Position numbers and translations under genes: made by a program. Source: Mastigamoeba balamuthi (Eukaryota > Evosea > Mastigamoebida > Mastigamoebidae). From it: a stretch of 64,000 nt of DNA. Position 1 is the stretch's first letter, and every line of letters starts with the position of its first letter. The DNA lies in the NCBI GenBank assembly GCA_902651635.1, contig CACRSC010000002.1:523655-587654 (forward strand), given 5' to 3'. The notes under the pieces are model-generated. The model was given only the letters and a program-made list of their open reading frames with translations. It searched no databases and had not been told where the DNA came from. Below are positions 54,035 through 64,000 of this stretch, in pieces.

Positions 54035-55842
54035 TCAGGCGAAGAGGAGCTTCGCAAAGTTGGTGCGCGCCCTCTTGACGGCGTGGTTGTGCTGGCGCTG
54101 CGCCTTGCGCTCGCTGACGGCGGGCTTGGGGGTGAACTTGGCCGCCTTCTTGTTGGGGATCTTCTTCTTGGGGTTGGCGACGGCGTTGGCCTTGCGGGGC
54201 GCCTTCTTGGCCGGGGCCTTGGTGCCGGCGGCCTTGGCGGCGGCGACGCGCTGCATGCGCAGGCGCTTCTGCTGGGCGCGGAGCGACGCGAGGATGATCT
54301 GGCGGCGCGCCTGGGCGGCGTACGGGTTCAGCTTGCGCATCTGGCCGAAGTTGCGCAGGGGGTTCTTGTGGCGCAGCGTGCGCTTGACGTGGCGGGCACG
54401 GCGCAGGACGGCCTGGACCTCCTCCGAGCGGATGACGCGGCTGATGCTCGCGTTGGTGAGCTTGGCGCGGGGCAGGTGGAAGCCGTGCTTGCGCGCCGAC
54501 GAGAAGACGGCGCGGAGCTCCTCGAACGCGTCCGAGGTCCAGATGACGAAGCGGCCGAGGTGGCCACCGGGGGCGAGCTTGAGGAGGTTCAGGCGGCTGA
54601 CGCAGCACAGGTCGACGCCGGGGAGGTTGCGGAACGCGTGGCAGACGTTGGCCTTGTTCTTGTAGACGATGAGGGGGCCGACGCGCTGCGTGTAGCGGCG
54701 GTTGCGGTACTTGCCCTTGCCGGCGCGGAGCTTGTGCGACTCCTTGACGCGGAGCACGTCACCGTACGCGCCGATGCGCTTGAGGGCGACGACGGCGTCC
54801 TTGGTGCGGGTGATCTGCGACAGCGACTCGGCCGAGACGACCAGGGGGATCTCGGGGATGTGGGCGACCTTGTGACCGCGGGCGAGGACCAGAGGGGCAA
54901 CACCCGAGGCAGCGACGGCCGACGCCAGAGCGAAGCTGCGCAACAGAGCGTAAGCGAAAACAACGTTCGCGCGCTGGAGGGGAATCAGAGGGAGATATTT
55001 CTTCGGGATAATACCGATCCAGCAGCGGGATGTGTACTAGGTTCTCGCGCGCACGGGAAGGATAAGGGCGCAGAGGCAGGGGGATGGGAAGGCAACACAG
55101 GACAGTGCGCACGCCCCTTGATCAAATTGCATTGGACCCCGGTACGGGACTTGAACCCTCTATGGTATCTTGCGGGAGAGGTCTGGTCCACCTTGCAGCG
55201 ACACCCAGACCGTACGGCAGCGTACGTCGTTTTCCCGGGGTACAATCGTATTTAAATTAAGGGGCATAGTGTGCACACCGCGCGTATCGCCATCAACCAC
55301 CCTCACAGACCACCGACCGCCCCCCGCTGCTGACGTTATTACAACCCGAGGATTAAATACAAAATCAACTGAAGGATGAAGGGCGAAGAAGAGTGTTTGA
55401 CAGCGAAGGGGAAAAGGGAGGTGGGTGTCTCTACAAACCGCTTGGCGTTGATGTTGATCCTGCGGTGCCACTTCCTCCAGGGCTTGTTGGGCGCGAACAT
55501 GTGACCGCCGCGGCACATGTTACCGAAGGCACCCTGGCCCGCGCGGTGCGTCCCGCCACCGGCGACACGGGGGATACGCGCGACGGCGCGACCAGTGCCC
55601 CACGACTCGGCAGAGGTCTGGTGGCCGGCCATCTCGGAGACACCCTGGGCCTGGCGGCGGTTCTTCGCCATGTCGCGGTGGACGATGCGGACGACATCGT
55701 CACGGATGGGGGCGCGGAAAACGGCGGGCAGGCGGGCCATGCCCGTGCGCTTGCCGGAGGTCGCGCTGTAGACGGCGACCAGAGGCTGCTTCGTCGTCGC
55801 CGTGACGGCGGGGGCCTTGCTGACCTGGGCGGGGGCCGACAT
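54035..55842 (-). CDS. RPL4: Ribosomal protein uL4 (RPL4)
   Basis: Large-subunit protein whose loop lines the nascent-peptide tunnel. Two exons (55842-55439 and 54935-54035) give 434 residues. Exon 1 holds [39 protein letters not shown] and [19 protein letters not shown]. Exon 2 continues [37 protein letters not shown] and [14 protein letters not shown], then a long Lys/Ala-rich extension. The 503-base intron is one of the longest in the window and uses GTTTGT as donor; introns of uL4 genes host snoRNAs in animals, but I could not identify one here. It is divergent from uL22. Confidence 0.95.
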
Positions 55843-56129
55843 CTCTTTGTTCAGGGACAGGTCGACTGTAGAGAGAGAAGAGGGAGCTCCGAAGAAAAAG
55901 AGTCACAGAGGACCCGCATAGAGAAAAAGAAAGCGCGCTCGGGCGCCCCAATGTCGTCATCTTGTGCGTCATCATCGGGAAAACCTCGAATTTGACCGAT
56001 GGGGGGCCAGGGGGCTCGTGACGACAATAGTGACGATATTGGGGTTGCGAGGTTGCGCGTTTTTTTCTCTCCGCTGTGCGGCTTCTCTAGTTTCTGCCCT
56101 TTAGCTCTCTGCTGTCGCGAGGCTCGAAA
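55843..56129. promoter_or_regulatory. Bidirectional ribosomal-protein promoter (uL4 / uL22)
   Basis: A 287-base head-to-head spacer. It has AATTT, then CGATGGGGG (55997-56005), and 28 bases on CAATAGT (56025-56031), followed by a T-run at 56062-56068. This repeats the order seen between eL18 and uS2. Confidence 0.5.
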
Positions 56130-56930
56130 ATGGTGTACTCCGTCATTCCCCAGAACCCCGAGAGGAGTGCGCTCTCTCCCTCCCGCCCTTCTCCGCCGCC
56201 GTCGCCGCCCCTTCCTCCTCCCCCCGCGCTTCTCCTCCGTCTCTTCCTCCGCGTCGTGCATCGTCGCCCGCGCCCCCTTTTTGGCGTCGCCGCGCGTTCT
56301 TGTCGACTGACGACTTTGTGAACTTTGCGCGCTCCGCCCACAGCCTGCAAGGCGCGCGCGGATGACCAGCGTGTCCACTTCAAGGTGCGGGATATCCGCC
56401 TTGGGGGAGCCCTCGCTCTTTGTGTGTTCCGGACGCTGATCGGCGTTGCGTCGTTTGTGTTGCGCGCCAAATAGAACACGCGCGAGGCCGCGATGGCGAT
56501 CAAGGGGATGACGCTGCGCAGGGCCAAGGCGTTCCTGCACCACGTTATCGCGAGGAAGGAGATTGTCCCGTTCCGCCGCTTCAACGGTGGCATCGGCCGC
56601 AAGGCGCAGTGCAAGAACGCCGACTGCCAGCAGGGTCGTTGGCCCAAGAAGAGCGCCGAGCTGCTGCTGAACCTGCTGCAGAACGCGCAGGCCAACGCCG
56701 CCGCCAAGCAGCTGAACACGAACAAGGTCTACGTCAGCCACATCCAGGTCCAGCTGGCGCAGAAGGGCCGCCGCAGGACGTACCGCGCCCACGGCCGCAT
56801 CAACGCGTACATGAACAGCCCCTGCTCGGTCGAGATGATCCTCACGGAGCAGAGGAAGTCGTTCAAGCGCTCGCCCGAGGCGGCCAAGGCCGAGAAGGAC
56901 GCCAAGGCGAAGAAGACCGCCACCGCCTAA
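56130..56930 (+). CDS. RPL17: Ribosomal protein uL22 (RPL17)
   Basis: Large-subunit ribosomal protein of the exit-tunnel rim. Three exons (56130-56166, 56344-56384, 56475-56930) give 177 residues. [12 protein letters not shown] joins [14 protein letters not shown] and then [20 protein letters not shown]. Family blocks [30 protein letters not shown] and [19 protein letters not shown] follow, with a Lys/Ala-rich tail. Stop TAA at 56928-56930. Confidence 0.96.
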
Positions 56931-57437
56931 ACGTGTCGCCACGCTCCCCTCTGAGGCTCTCGCCCTCACCCACTTCGTCTCGAAACAATAATGCAGCCTC
57001 GCAGCCCCCGACTACAGCAGAACAAACCCTACCCCCGCTTGTGCCTTTCTATGGTCGCGTGGTTCCGCCACTTTTTCTTCGCTGGGCGCCGTACTGTGAT
57101 TTCAGTTTGGTACTGCGTTGATTCTGTAATGAATTGAATCGAGAACACCTGAGTGAATGCGGGATTGGCGGCCCTGGTGGATGTTGCGTGGATATTTTTT
57201 GCCGGGGTGGTTTTTTTTCAAAGCGTGTGTGCTTGTGTGTACGCGCTGGCGCCGCAGTGAGCGCGGCGCGCCTGTGGTGGCATCGGGCTATCGGTCTCGG
57301 ACGCGCCCCGTAGGCGGTAGCGCAGCGCCCGCCATCCCCCGCATCCACGACCCCCCTCTCCGCGCACCTCTTCATACCCACTGGCCCCTCAGCACACACA
57401 CCACCGCTTGAACTACCGCCCACCGCCACGCGCGCAA
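56931..57437. other. Spacer between uL22 and the AF4/FMR2-like gene
   Basis: 507 bases with T-runs at about 57068 and 57190-57220. It should hold the uL22 3' untranslated region and the next promoter. Nothing else is recognised. Confidence 0.4.
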
Positions 57438-59202
57438 ATGACGTACCGCGAGACCAGAGACTTCGGCATCTCCAACCTCTACGGCACCTTCACGTCGCCC
57501 GCCCCTCCCCTTGCCCCAGCCCGCTCCACCGCCCCCTCCCGCGGGCCGCGTTATCTGATGTGCGGCTGTGACTCGTCCCTCTCTCTCTCCCGGCGCCTGC
57601 GCAGTAATGGGCCGCAGTTTGGTAAGATGCACATGTTCGCCGCCAACCTGTCGCCAGAGGGCGTGCTCAGCGTACGCCACCCTCACCGCACGCCGCGCGC
57701 GCCCCACCCGCGGCGCTGACCCGACCGCGGCGCGCAGCGGATGACGGCGGCGATCGAGGCGGCGCCGCTGTCGCCGTGGAGGCCGCCGGACATCGGTAAG
57801 GCCGAGGCGGGCGAAATCGTGCGCGGGTGGTACGACGACGAGCTGGCGGACAGGGGGCCGCAGCAGGACGTCCTGCCGCCGGCGCGCGAGGTCAAGGCGG
57901 AGGAGCCCCAGCGACAACGGCCGCAGCGACCGAGGGCGAGGGCCGAGGCGGAGCAGGAGCAGACGGTGCCGTGCAGGGTGGTGCTGCGAGAAGGCCGAGC
58001 GTCGATCAGCAGGGTGCAGGCGGCGGCGGGCAAGGTGGCGGCGACGTCGTCCGGGGGCACCAAGATCACCATCACGGCGACGCTGGGCAAGGACAAGGAC
58101 AAGGAGCACCACCACCACCACCACCACCACCAGCGACAAGCCCAGCAGGCCTCGGGCGACGACGCGGGCACGGGCGGCGGCTCAGACGACGAGCAGGAGG
58201 AGGGCGAGGTCCGCGACGACGACGACGACGGCAAGCGGCACAAGACGACGCCCGTGCACCTGCAGCTCCAGCAGCCCGCCGCGCACACGCCGACGACCAC
58301 GCACGCGCCGTCGCCGCCGACGCCGCGGCAGCCGGGCAGCGCCACCGAGGCGCCGCCGTACAAGCGGCAGAGACACGCCAACGACACGCCGCCGCACGCG
58401 GCAGCGGCGCCCGTGGTGCCGCAGAGCGTCTCGAACCACGTCTCGCGCGGCACCGACCTCAAGAAGGAGGCGGACAGGCACCGCGTAAGTGCAGCGCAGC
58501 AGCAGCGCGCCGCACTCGACTCACCCACAGGGCGGGCGGGGCGCACGCGCAGAGCATGCTCAAGACGGAGCGCGACTTGGGGACGTCGAGGGCACGCGAG
58601 CTGACAAAGAAGGCGAGCTGCTGCTACCTGTGCGCCATCGAGGAGTTCGTCGCGGCCATCGAGGGGTCTGTGGACCCCTCGTCCACCATCAAGCTCTGCT
58701 CGTCGACTGCGGACCTCGCCGAGTGGTGCGCGCGCCAGAAGATGAGCTTCGTCTCCATCTTGTACGTGTGGGGGCCCCCGACGCGGCCGTCGTCCAAACG
58801 CCTCACACGCGTCTCGCGTTGCATTGCAGCTTCAAGTGCATGGCTGTGCTGCACCAGCGGGCGTTCTATGAGCACTACCGAATAGTCGACCGCGCGCAGC
58901 GGTCGTCTCGGTCGTCTCACGGAAGCAGCGCGCCATATAAGCCGCCAGACGACCTGCCGATGAGCCCCATGGAGCACTACAGAAAGGCGCAGGCCGCGTG
59001 GCAGAGCAGCGAGCGCGAGGTCGACCGCCCTGCTGCGCCTTTTGACTGGGGGAGCGCCTTTCCTCCGTTTGGGCCTCCGGACCTGTCGGTCGTGCGCGCC
59101 TGGATGCGCAGGTGCCTGCCGGACGACCTTGTGCGCTCGGCGTGTGCTGCGGTGCCGCCATCCAAGACCCAGAGTAGCTCGCACTCATCGTCCACACGCT
59201 GA
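57438..59202 (+). CDS. AF4/FMR2-like protein (putative super-elongation-complex scaffold)
   Basis: Five exons (57438-57559, 57605-57671, 57738-58484, 58553-58761, 58830-59202) give 505 residues. The middle is disordered: charged, Gln/His-rich with an 8-His run, then SDDEQEEGEVRDDDDDGKRH. The folded C-terminal part reads LKKEADRH, KKASCCYLCAIEEFVAAIEG, CSSTADLAEWCARQ and KCMAVLHQRAFYEHY. This matches the pattern of the AF4/FMR2 C-terminal homology domain (AD..K..YL.A...FIE, then MYSETVDL, then LC.RC.SLLY.R.F). In animals that domain serves dimerisation within P-TEFb/ELL assemblies. The resemblance is by pattern only. Alternatively it is a lineage-specific nuclear protein. Confidence 0.45.
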
Positions 59203-59460
59203 CTGTGCTGCCCCGCTTGATATCCCGTCGTATCCTCCCGTTCTGTTCCTTACTGTCTTGGCGTACAGGTGGTGGGAGGTCCCTCTCACCTTGCCCAGCG
59301 AACAACCATACAGCGACCACAATTTGCCTAGTTTCTCTGGCTACTGCAAAACAAGCAACTGATTAGTGAAGGATACATAATTAAATACCAGATTAACCAT
59401 ATTGTATGCCTCAAAGACATACATCTTAAGGAGGGAGGTGTGAGAGGGTTAAAAACAAAC

Positions 59461-59532
59461 GCTCCCGCTTGGATTTGAACCAAGGACCCTGCGGTTAACA
59501 GCCGCATGCACTGCCGACTGTGCTACGGAAGC
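59461..59532 (-). tRNA. tRNA-Asn (anticodon GTT)
   Basis: A 72-base cloverleaf on the minus strand. The acceptor stem GCTTCCG pairs with CGGGAGC (one G-U). The anticodon loop reads CTGTTAA with GTT, and the T arm is CTTGG-TTCAAAT-CCAAG. No intron. No CCA is encoded, as expected in eukaryotes. Confidence 0.95.
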
Positions 59533-60057
59533 TTTACGTAGTTTAATAATCACGAAATGCAGTAGTTGCGCCTCCGTTTCGGACTACGACGAGCGAACGC
59601 TGGCGTATTCCATAAATTCAATATCAGGTCTACAGAATTCTGTTTTTCAGAATAATGACAGGATCAATCTGTATCGGTCATTCCATTGATCCTGTCCAGG
59701 GTGCTGTTTTTCCATCCAACGAGCATTCATCCAATCACCCGGTCCGTTATCACCCTCAATCAAGGCTCATACCTTGTTCTATCCTGCTGCTGCTGCTTGG
59801 ATTCCATCTCAATATCAATTCCACGATTGAGCGAATATATCCAATAATCGAGCGTCAATTGTTGCTTAGCAACAGAGAGTATACGAACAATCACCCTATC
59901 TCGAGGGGAGAGCAATACGGGCCAGAGTACGAGAGTTAACTGAGCGCAGGACGAGTACAGACAGACGGTTGCTCCTCGTGCGTGCCAGAGCTTGCCGCGA
60001 GAGAAGCATAAGCAGGAATGGAGAGTTGAGGGGGGAGGGTATACGAAGAGACCAGGA
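59533..60057. other. Spacer with a 12-base inverted repeat
   Basis: 525 AT-richer bases between the tRNA and the next gene. GACAGGATCAAT (59657-59668) is perfectly inverted at 59685-59696 with a 16-base loop. No gene was recognised. Confidence 0.5.
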
Positions 60058-61768
60058 TCAGGGCTGTTCAACCGCTGTCTGTCCCTGCGACCGTGTCGAC
60101 TCGCCAGTGCCCGCTACGGTGGACGCGGACATGGCGAGCTGCGACCTCTGCAACGCCACCACCGCGGCGTCTCGCTCTGCGCGGAGGCGAGCGTTCTCCG
60201 ACTCGGACCTCTCGAGCCTGCTGCGCAACGCCGAAACGAGCGCGCGCATCCCGTCCCACGCCGCCGCCGTCGCCCTGAGCGACCGCTCCATCTCGAACTC
60301 GGCGGGCACCGCGACGGGGGCCGACACGGCGACGGTGTCGCCCTCGGACACCTCGCTTGCCGCGGCGACGAGCGGCCCGAGGGAGGCCGAGGGCACGCTG
60401 TTGTTGTCGTCGTCGTCGGCGTTGAGCAGCAGGTGCATCCCCTTGGGGGCGCGCCGTGTGGCCGCGCCGGCCTGCGCAGGGGCGCCCTCGCCCTCGTCGT
60501 CTGTGGTGTCGCCGCCCGTGTACGCGGCGCCCAGCATCGCGTTGGTGTTGGCGGCCGACTCGGGCGACCCCTCGGCCGACACCGTCACGTCCAGCATCGC
60601 GCGGAGCACCTTGCGCGGCGGGGGGCGCACACCGGAGCCGCGCTTCCGCCTGGGAGGGGCGTCTGCGTAGTCCTCGTCGCCCCCGGACTGCGGCTGGCGG
60701 CGTCTGTGAAGCACGTCCGTGGGCAGCGGGCCGACGGGCGAGCGCGCGTGCCACTGTGTCAGGACCGCGCGCGAGCGGTCAGACGCGGCCTGCTGAGGCA
60801 AGCCGCGCTGCTCCATGAGGAGCTGGGTCACGGCGGCGAGGCGGACAGCGTCCCTCTGCTCGGCCGACATCGCGTCCCAACCGATTTGCATTATCTGCCT
60901 GCAGAAGGAAAAGTCAGCCAGCGCACTCGCCGGCGGGCGAGAAATGCTCTCGGCGTGCACCTTTGCAATGGGTTGGCAGTATTGAGCCACGCAGCGAACG
61001 TGTCGCGCGCAGCGCCGTTGACGGGGCCCGTGTTGCGCAGGACGAAGCCGCTCGAGACCATGGTCTTCCACGCAGCCCCGTTGCGGAAGATGACAACATC
61101 AAAAAACCTGGGGGGCCCCGAAAAAGAAAGTAGTCAGCATTCCCACACCTGCAGAGCGGCTGCGGGGAGGGCGCGGAGGCAAGTCACCCGGGGCGGCACG
61201 AGATGTTCCACACGATGGCGATCTCGTTTTTGTGCGTGTTACGGTTGAAGATGACAATGGCGTCGCCAAAGCAGACGCGTAGCGCCTCGCCCGAGCGCGG
61301 CGTGATCGTGCTCGCGCAGTAGCAAGCGTCCCACTCGTCGACGGCAGGCCTCCAGCAGTCATCCTCGTCCACCGACAGCCTCGCTTGCTGCAGTGCGGGG
61401 GGTTGTTGTGGGTTGGTTTGTTCGGTCCCGTTTGTTCTGTTGCGTTTTGTTTGTTGGACAGCAACACAGCGCCGTTGTGGAATAAAAAACGAAAAAGACA
61501 AATGCACAGTGCACCTAGGGCTCACGCGCTTCATATAAGGAAGCAGGGCGAGCCAGTGTGAGGTGTCCGCGGGCGCGCGCGGCAGGAAGCGCGCGCGCGA
61601 AAAAGCACAGTGCGGGGGTGCTGCGTGTGGTGTGTTGTGGTGGCCCGACGGAACAGGCGGGACTTGGGGGGCAGCAATGCAGCAGTGCGCATCAAAAACA
61701 GTGCGGAGAGGGGCGCTGGGCGCGGGGGGCGCGCGGCTCACGTAGAAGGGCCTCTTGTCCGAGTCCAT
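60058..61768 (-). CDS. Unknown protein with C-terminal coiled coil
   Basis: I do not recognise this gene. Four exons (61768-61742, 61387-61188, 61107-60961, 60898-60058) give 404 residues. Exon 1 has only nine codons (MDSDKRPFY). The N-terminal 120 residues look folded and Trp/Cys-rich: VDEDDCWRPAVDEWDACYCA, VCFGDAIVIFNRNTHKNEI and FFDVVIFRNGAAWKTMVSS. A helical stretch (IGWDAMSAEQRDAVRLAAVT) follows, then a disordered acidic/Pro-rich region, and a terminal heptad coil (MRALVSALRSRLERSESENA). The basic cluster PPRRKRGSGVRPPPRK may be a nuclear signal. Confidence 0.6.
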
Positions 61769-62234
61769 CGATCGGCTCCCGCGCGGATCGTGGTTGAGAT
61801 TGCAGGGCGCGAGTGGTTGGGGTGTTTTTTTGTTGTTTTCAAGGCGCCCGCGGGGTTTTAAAGTGCGTTGGGGCGGTGTTTGATCACAAACTCTCTGTGA
61901 CTAATTTTGGCGTATGTTTTTCCGTTGACTAATCCGGCTGCCGCCGCGTTTCTATTTCAGAGACCCGCCAGTGCTTTACGCCACGGGATTTCAAATCCGC
62001 AGCCAGTCGGTGATCGCCAACCTTTTGAGAGCCTTTTGTTGTGAGCAGCAAATCGGAACAGCAAGACCAGCAGATAAGGAAGGTCAAGTTATGTGCGAAG
62101 AGAGACATCGATACTCTCCATTACTCGTGAACCGAGGGACAAGAGGGAGTAGCAAGTACGGAGGGAAGGAGGGGTGGTGTGTTCAAGCTTGGCCGAGCAG
62201 CACAGCACAGCGCAGCGGCGTTGGGAGCCGTAGT
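61769..62234. other. Spacer without a recognisable gene
   Basis: 466 bases. T/A-rich at 61825-61960, probably promoter DNA for the minus-strand gene to its left and 3' sequence of V-ATPase B to its right. No RNA gene was recognised. Confidence 0.4.
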
Positions 62235-64000
62235 TTACTGGTGCTCCTCCTTGCGCTCCCTGCTGTAGTACTTGTTGAGGGTCTTCTCCGTGATACGCGT
62301 GAGGAGCTCCTTGGGGAACTGGCGCAGGAGGCTCCAGGCGATGTCGAGCGACTGGTAGATGTCGCGCGACTCGTTGTAGCCCTGCGTGATGAACTTCTGC
62401 TCGAACTTCTCGAGGAACTCCAGGGCGAGCTTGTCCTCGGGCGACAGGGCCTCCTCACCGACGACAGCCTTCATGGCCATCGTGTCCTTGCCGATGGCGT
62501 AGTTGGCGTACAGCTGGTTCGACACCTCCGAGTGGTCGTCGCGCGTCATGCCCTCGCCGATGGCGCTCTTCATCAGACGGCTGAGCGACGGCAGCACGTT
62601 GATGGGCGGGTAGATCTGCCTGTTGTGCAGCTGCCTGTCGACGTAGATCTGGCCCTCGGTGATGTAGCCCGTGAGGTCAGGGATGGGGTGGGTGATGTCG
62701 TCGTTGGGCATCGTGAGGATGGGGAGCTGCGTGATCGAGCCGTTCCTGCCCTCGACACGCCCGGCACGCTCGTAGATGGTCGCGAGATCCGTGTACATGT
62801 AGCCGGGGTAACCACGACGCCCAGGCACCTCCTCACGGGCCGCCGAGACCTCACGCAGGGCATCGGCGTACGACGACATGTCCGTCAGGATGACCAGCAC
62901 GTGCATCTCGCACGTGTACGCGAGGTACTCGGCCGTCGTGAGCGCCAGACGCGGCGTGATGATGCGCTCGATCGTGGGGTGGTTGGCGAGGTTGAGGAAC
63001 AGCGTGACACGCTCCATCGAGCCGTTCTCCTCGAAGTCCTGGCGGAAGAACCTGGCAGTCTCCATGTTGACACCCATGGCCGCGAACACGATGGCGAAGT
63101 TGTCCTCGTGGTCGTCCTGCACCTTCTTGCTGCTCTGGAGGCGCACCAGGCCGGCCTGCCTGCAGATCTGCGCGGCAATCTCGTTGTGCGGCAGACCGGC
63201 GGCGCTGAACAGCGGGATCTTCTGGCCACGGGCGATCGAGTTCATCGTGTCGATGGCGCTGATGCCCGTCTGGATCATCTCCTCGGGGTACACACGCTTG
63301 TACGGGTTGATGGGCTGGCCCTGGATGTCGAGGAAGTCCTCGGCCATGACCGCCGGGCCCTTGTCGACGGCGCGGCCCGAGCCGTTGAAGACGCGGCCCA
63401 GCATGTCCTCGCTGACGGGGATGCGCATGATGTCGCCCGTGAACTCGCAGTGCGTGTTCTTGGCGTCGATGCCCGACGTGCCCTCAAAGACCTGCACGAC
63501 GGCCTTGTTCCCGGCCACCTCCAGCACCTGCCCGCGGCGCACGCTGCCGTCGCCCAGCGTCAGGTTGACGATCTCTGCGAACTGCGGCTTCTGCACTCGC
63601 CAATCGCAGCGCACGGACCAGTCAGCGGACCAACCAACAGGGCGGAACAACAACCAGCACTGGGCCGTGGGGGGTGTGGGACAAATGGGTGGAAAAGACC
63701 AACAGGGGCCACCGCGCCAGCGGTCCCAGCGCAATCGGATAATTCGTCACCGCCAGCGCAGGGGAGGGGGTGCCGCCGAGCACGCGCACGCGAGCCGCCG
63801 GTGGCAGCGCAGGCGCGGTGGCTTTTTCCAAGGGGGAAAAACAACAACAGAGGGGAAGAAGACGGGGGATGAGTGGACCGCCGTTCGCCGCGCGGAGAGA
63901 CACGTGGTCCCCCCGTGTGGTCCGAAAAAAAGAAAGAAAAACAGGGAGGGAGGCCCCGGGGCAGCGACGTGCCTTGATGTTGTCGAGGACGACCAGAGGG
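62235..64000 (-). CDS. V-type proton ATPase subunit B, 3' part
   Basis: Non-catalytic nucleotide-binding subunit of the V1 head that powers acidification of lysosome-like compartments. The main exon 63590-62235 reads from [15 protein letters not shown] through [54 protein letters not shown], the B-subunit P-loop region, [14 protein letters not shown] and [20 protein letters not shown] to a Glu/Arg/His-rich tail. The upstream exon PLVVLDNIK (64000-63973) runs off the window. Its donor is AAG|GCACGT, a GC donor; only this splice gives [12 protein letters not shown] in frame with the family's length. The gene is 5'-incomplete. Confidence 0.95.

Noticed and set aside
55131-55205. tRNA-like GGGACTTGAACCC segment on the minus strand in the uL4 intron
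   Set aside because: The T stem has a mismatch, no 5' acceptor strand pairs with the 3' side, and no D or anticodon arm can be drawn.
58107-58133. His-run as a cloning tag
   Set aside because: It is a CAC repeat inside a natural low-complexity region with flanking Gln/Asp/Glu runs and host codon bias; no vector sequence is near.
61970-62060. Possible tRNA around a GGATTTCAAATCC word
   Set aside because: The flanking bases do not form acceptor, D or anticodon stems.
62000-63872. Long plus-strand frame opposite V-ATPase B
   Set aside because: V-ATPase B on the minus strand is certain; the plus frame is its Leu/Arg/Val-rich shadow.
1-64000. CRISPR arrays, bacterial operons, promoters or ribosome-binding sites
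   Set aside because: The genes are spliced and individually spaced; no array of equal repeats with spacers was seen.

Overview
The window is nuclear DNA of a unicellular eukaryote with small, GC-rich, intron-bearing genes. The spliceosomal introns are mostly 40-120 nt, donors are often GTGCGY or GTGAGY, and a few introns begin with GC. Twenty genes can be followed exon by exon; two are cut by the window edges. A kinesin-9 (a family tied to flagella), a Ras with a CAAX tail, CYRI, Rho regulators, Gln-rich transcription factors and a receptor-like phosphodiesterase suggest a free-living flagellate or amoeboflagellate of the Amoebozoa/Obazoa kind. That lineage is inference; no rRNA is present to settle it.

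Layout, left part (1-30.7 kb): biotin-protein ligase (partial), divergent protein kinase, cornichon (-), CYRI, truncated D-lactate-dehydrogenase-like gene, molybdenum-cofactor sulfurase N-terminal domain, kinesin-9 (-), Gln-rich putative DNA-binding protein, acidic/basic nuclear-type protein (-), PH-RhoGAP-WD40 protein, unknown ubiquitin-fold-like protein, a 16-exon receptor phosphodiesterase (-), and the divergent ribosomal pair eL18 (-) / uS2 (+).

Middle (31.5-46.3 kb): a large secreted-type, single-pass membrane protein with three tandem Cys-rich repeats, two of them encoded by duplicated exons of identical length. It is followed by an AT-rich island (about 37.8-46.3 kb) with no recognisable host gene. 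The island holds two broken Tc1/mariner transposons and two copies of an unclassified repeat carrying spliced genes with pyrimidine-rich introns.

Right part (46.3-64 kb): Ras GTPase (-) with an 11-nt exon, an IPT-domain transcription factor, a C1-IQ-DH-PH RhoGEF (-) whose 5' end is duplicated around a 985-N gap, the divergent ribosomal pair uL4 (-) / uL22 (+), an AF4/FMR2-like protein, tRNA-Asn(GTT), an unknown leucine-zipper-like protein (-), and V-ATPase subunit B (-, partial).

The window is not an operon or a pathway cluster. Signalling is its strongest theme: receptor PDE, Ras, RhoGEF, RhoGAP, CYRI (a Rac effector) and a kinase. The most unusual object is the receptor PDE, which joins extracellular periplasmic-binding-protein-like and dCache modules to a cytosolic cyclic-nucleotide phosphodiesterase. 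Exon limits were worked out by hand from reading frames, GT/GC-AG signals and family alignments held in memory; no database search was run.
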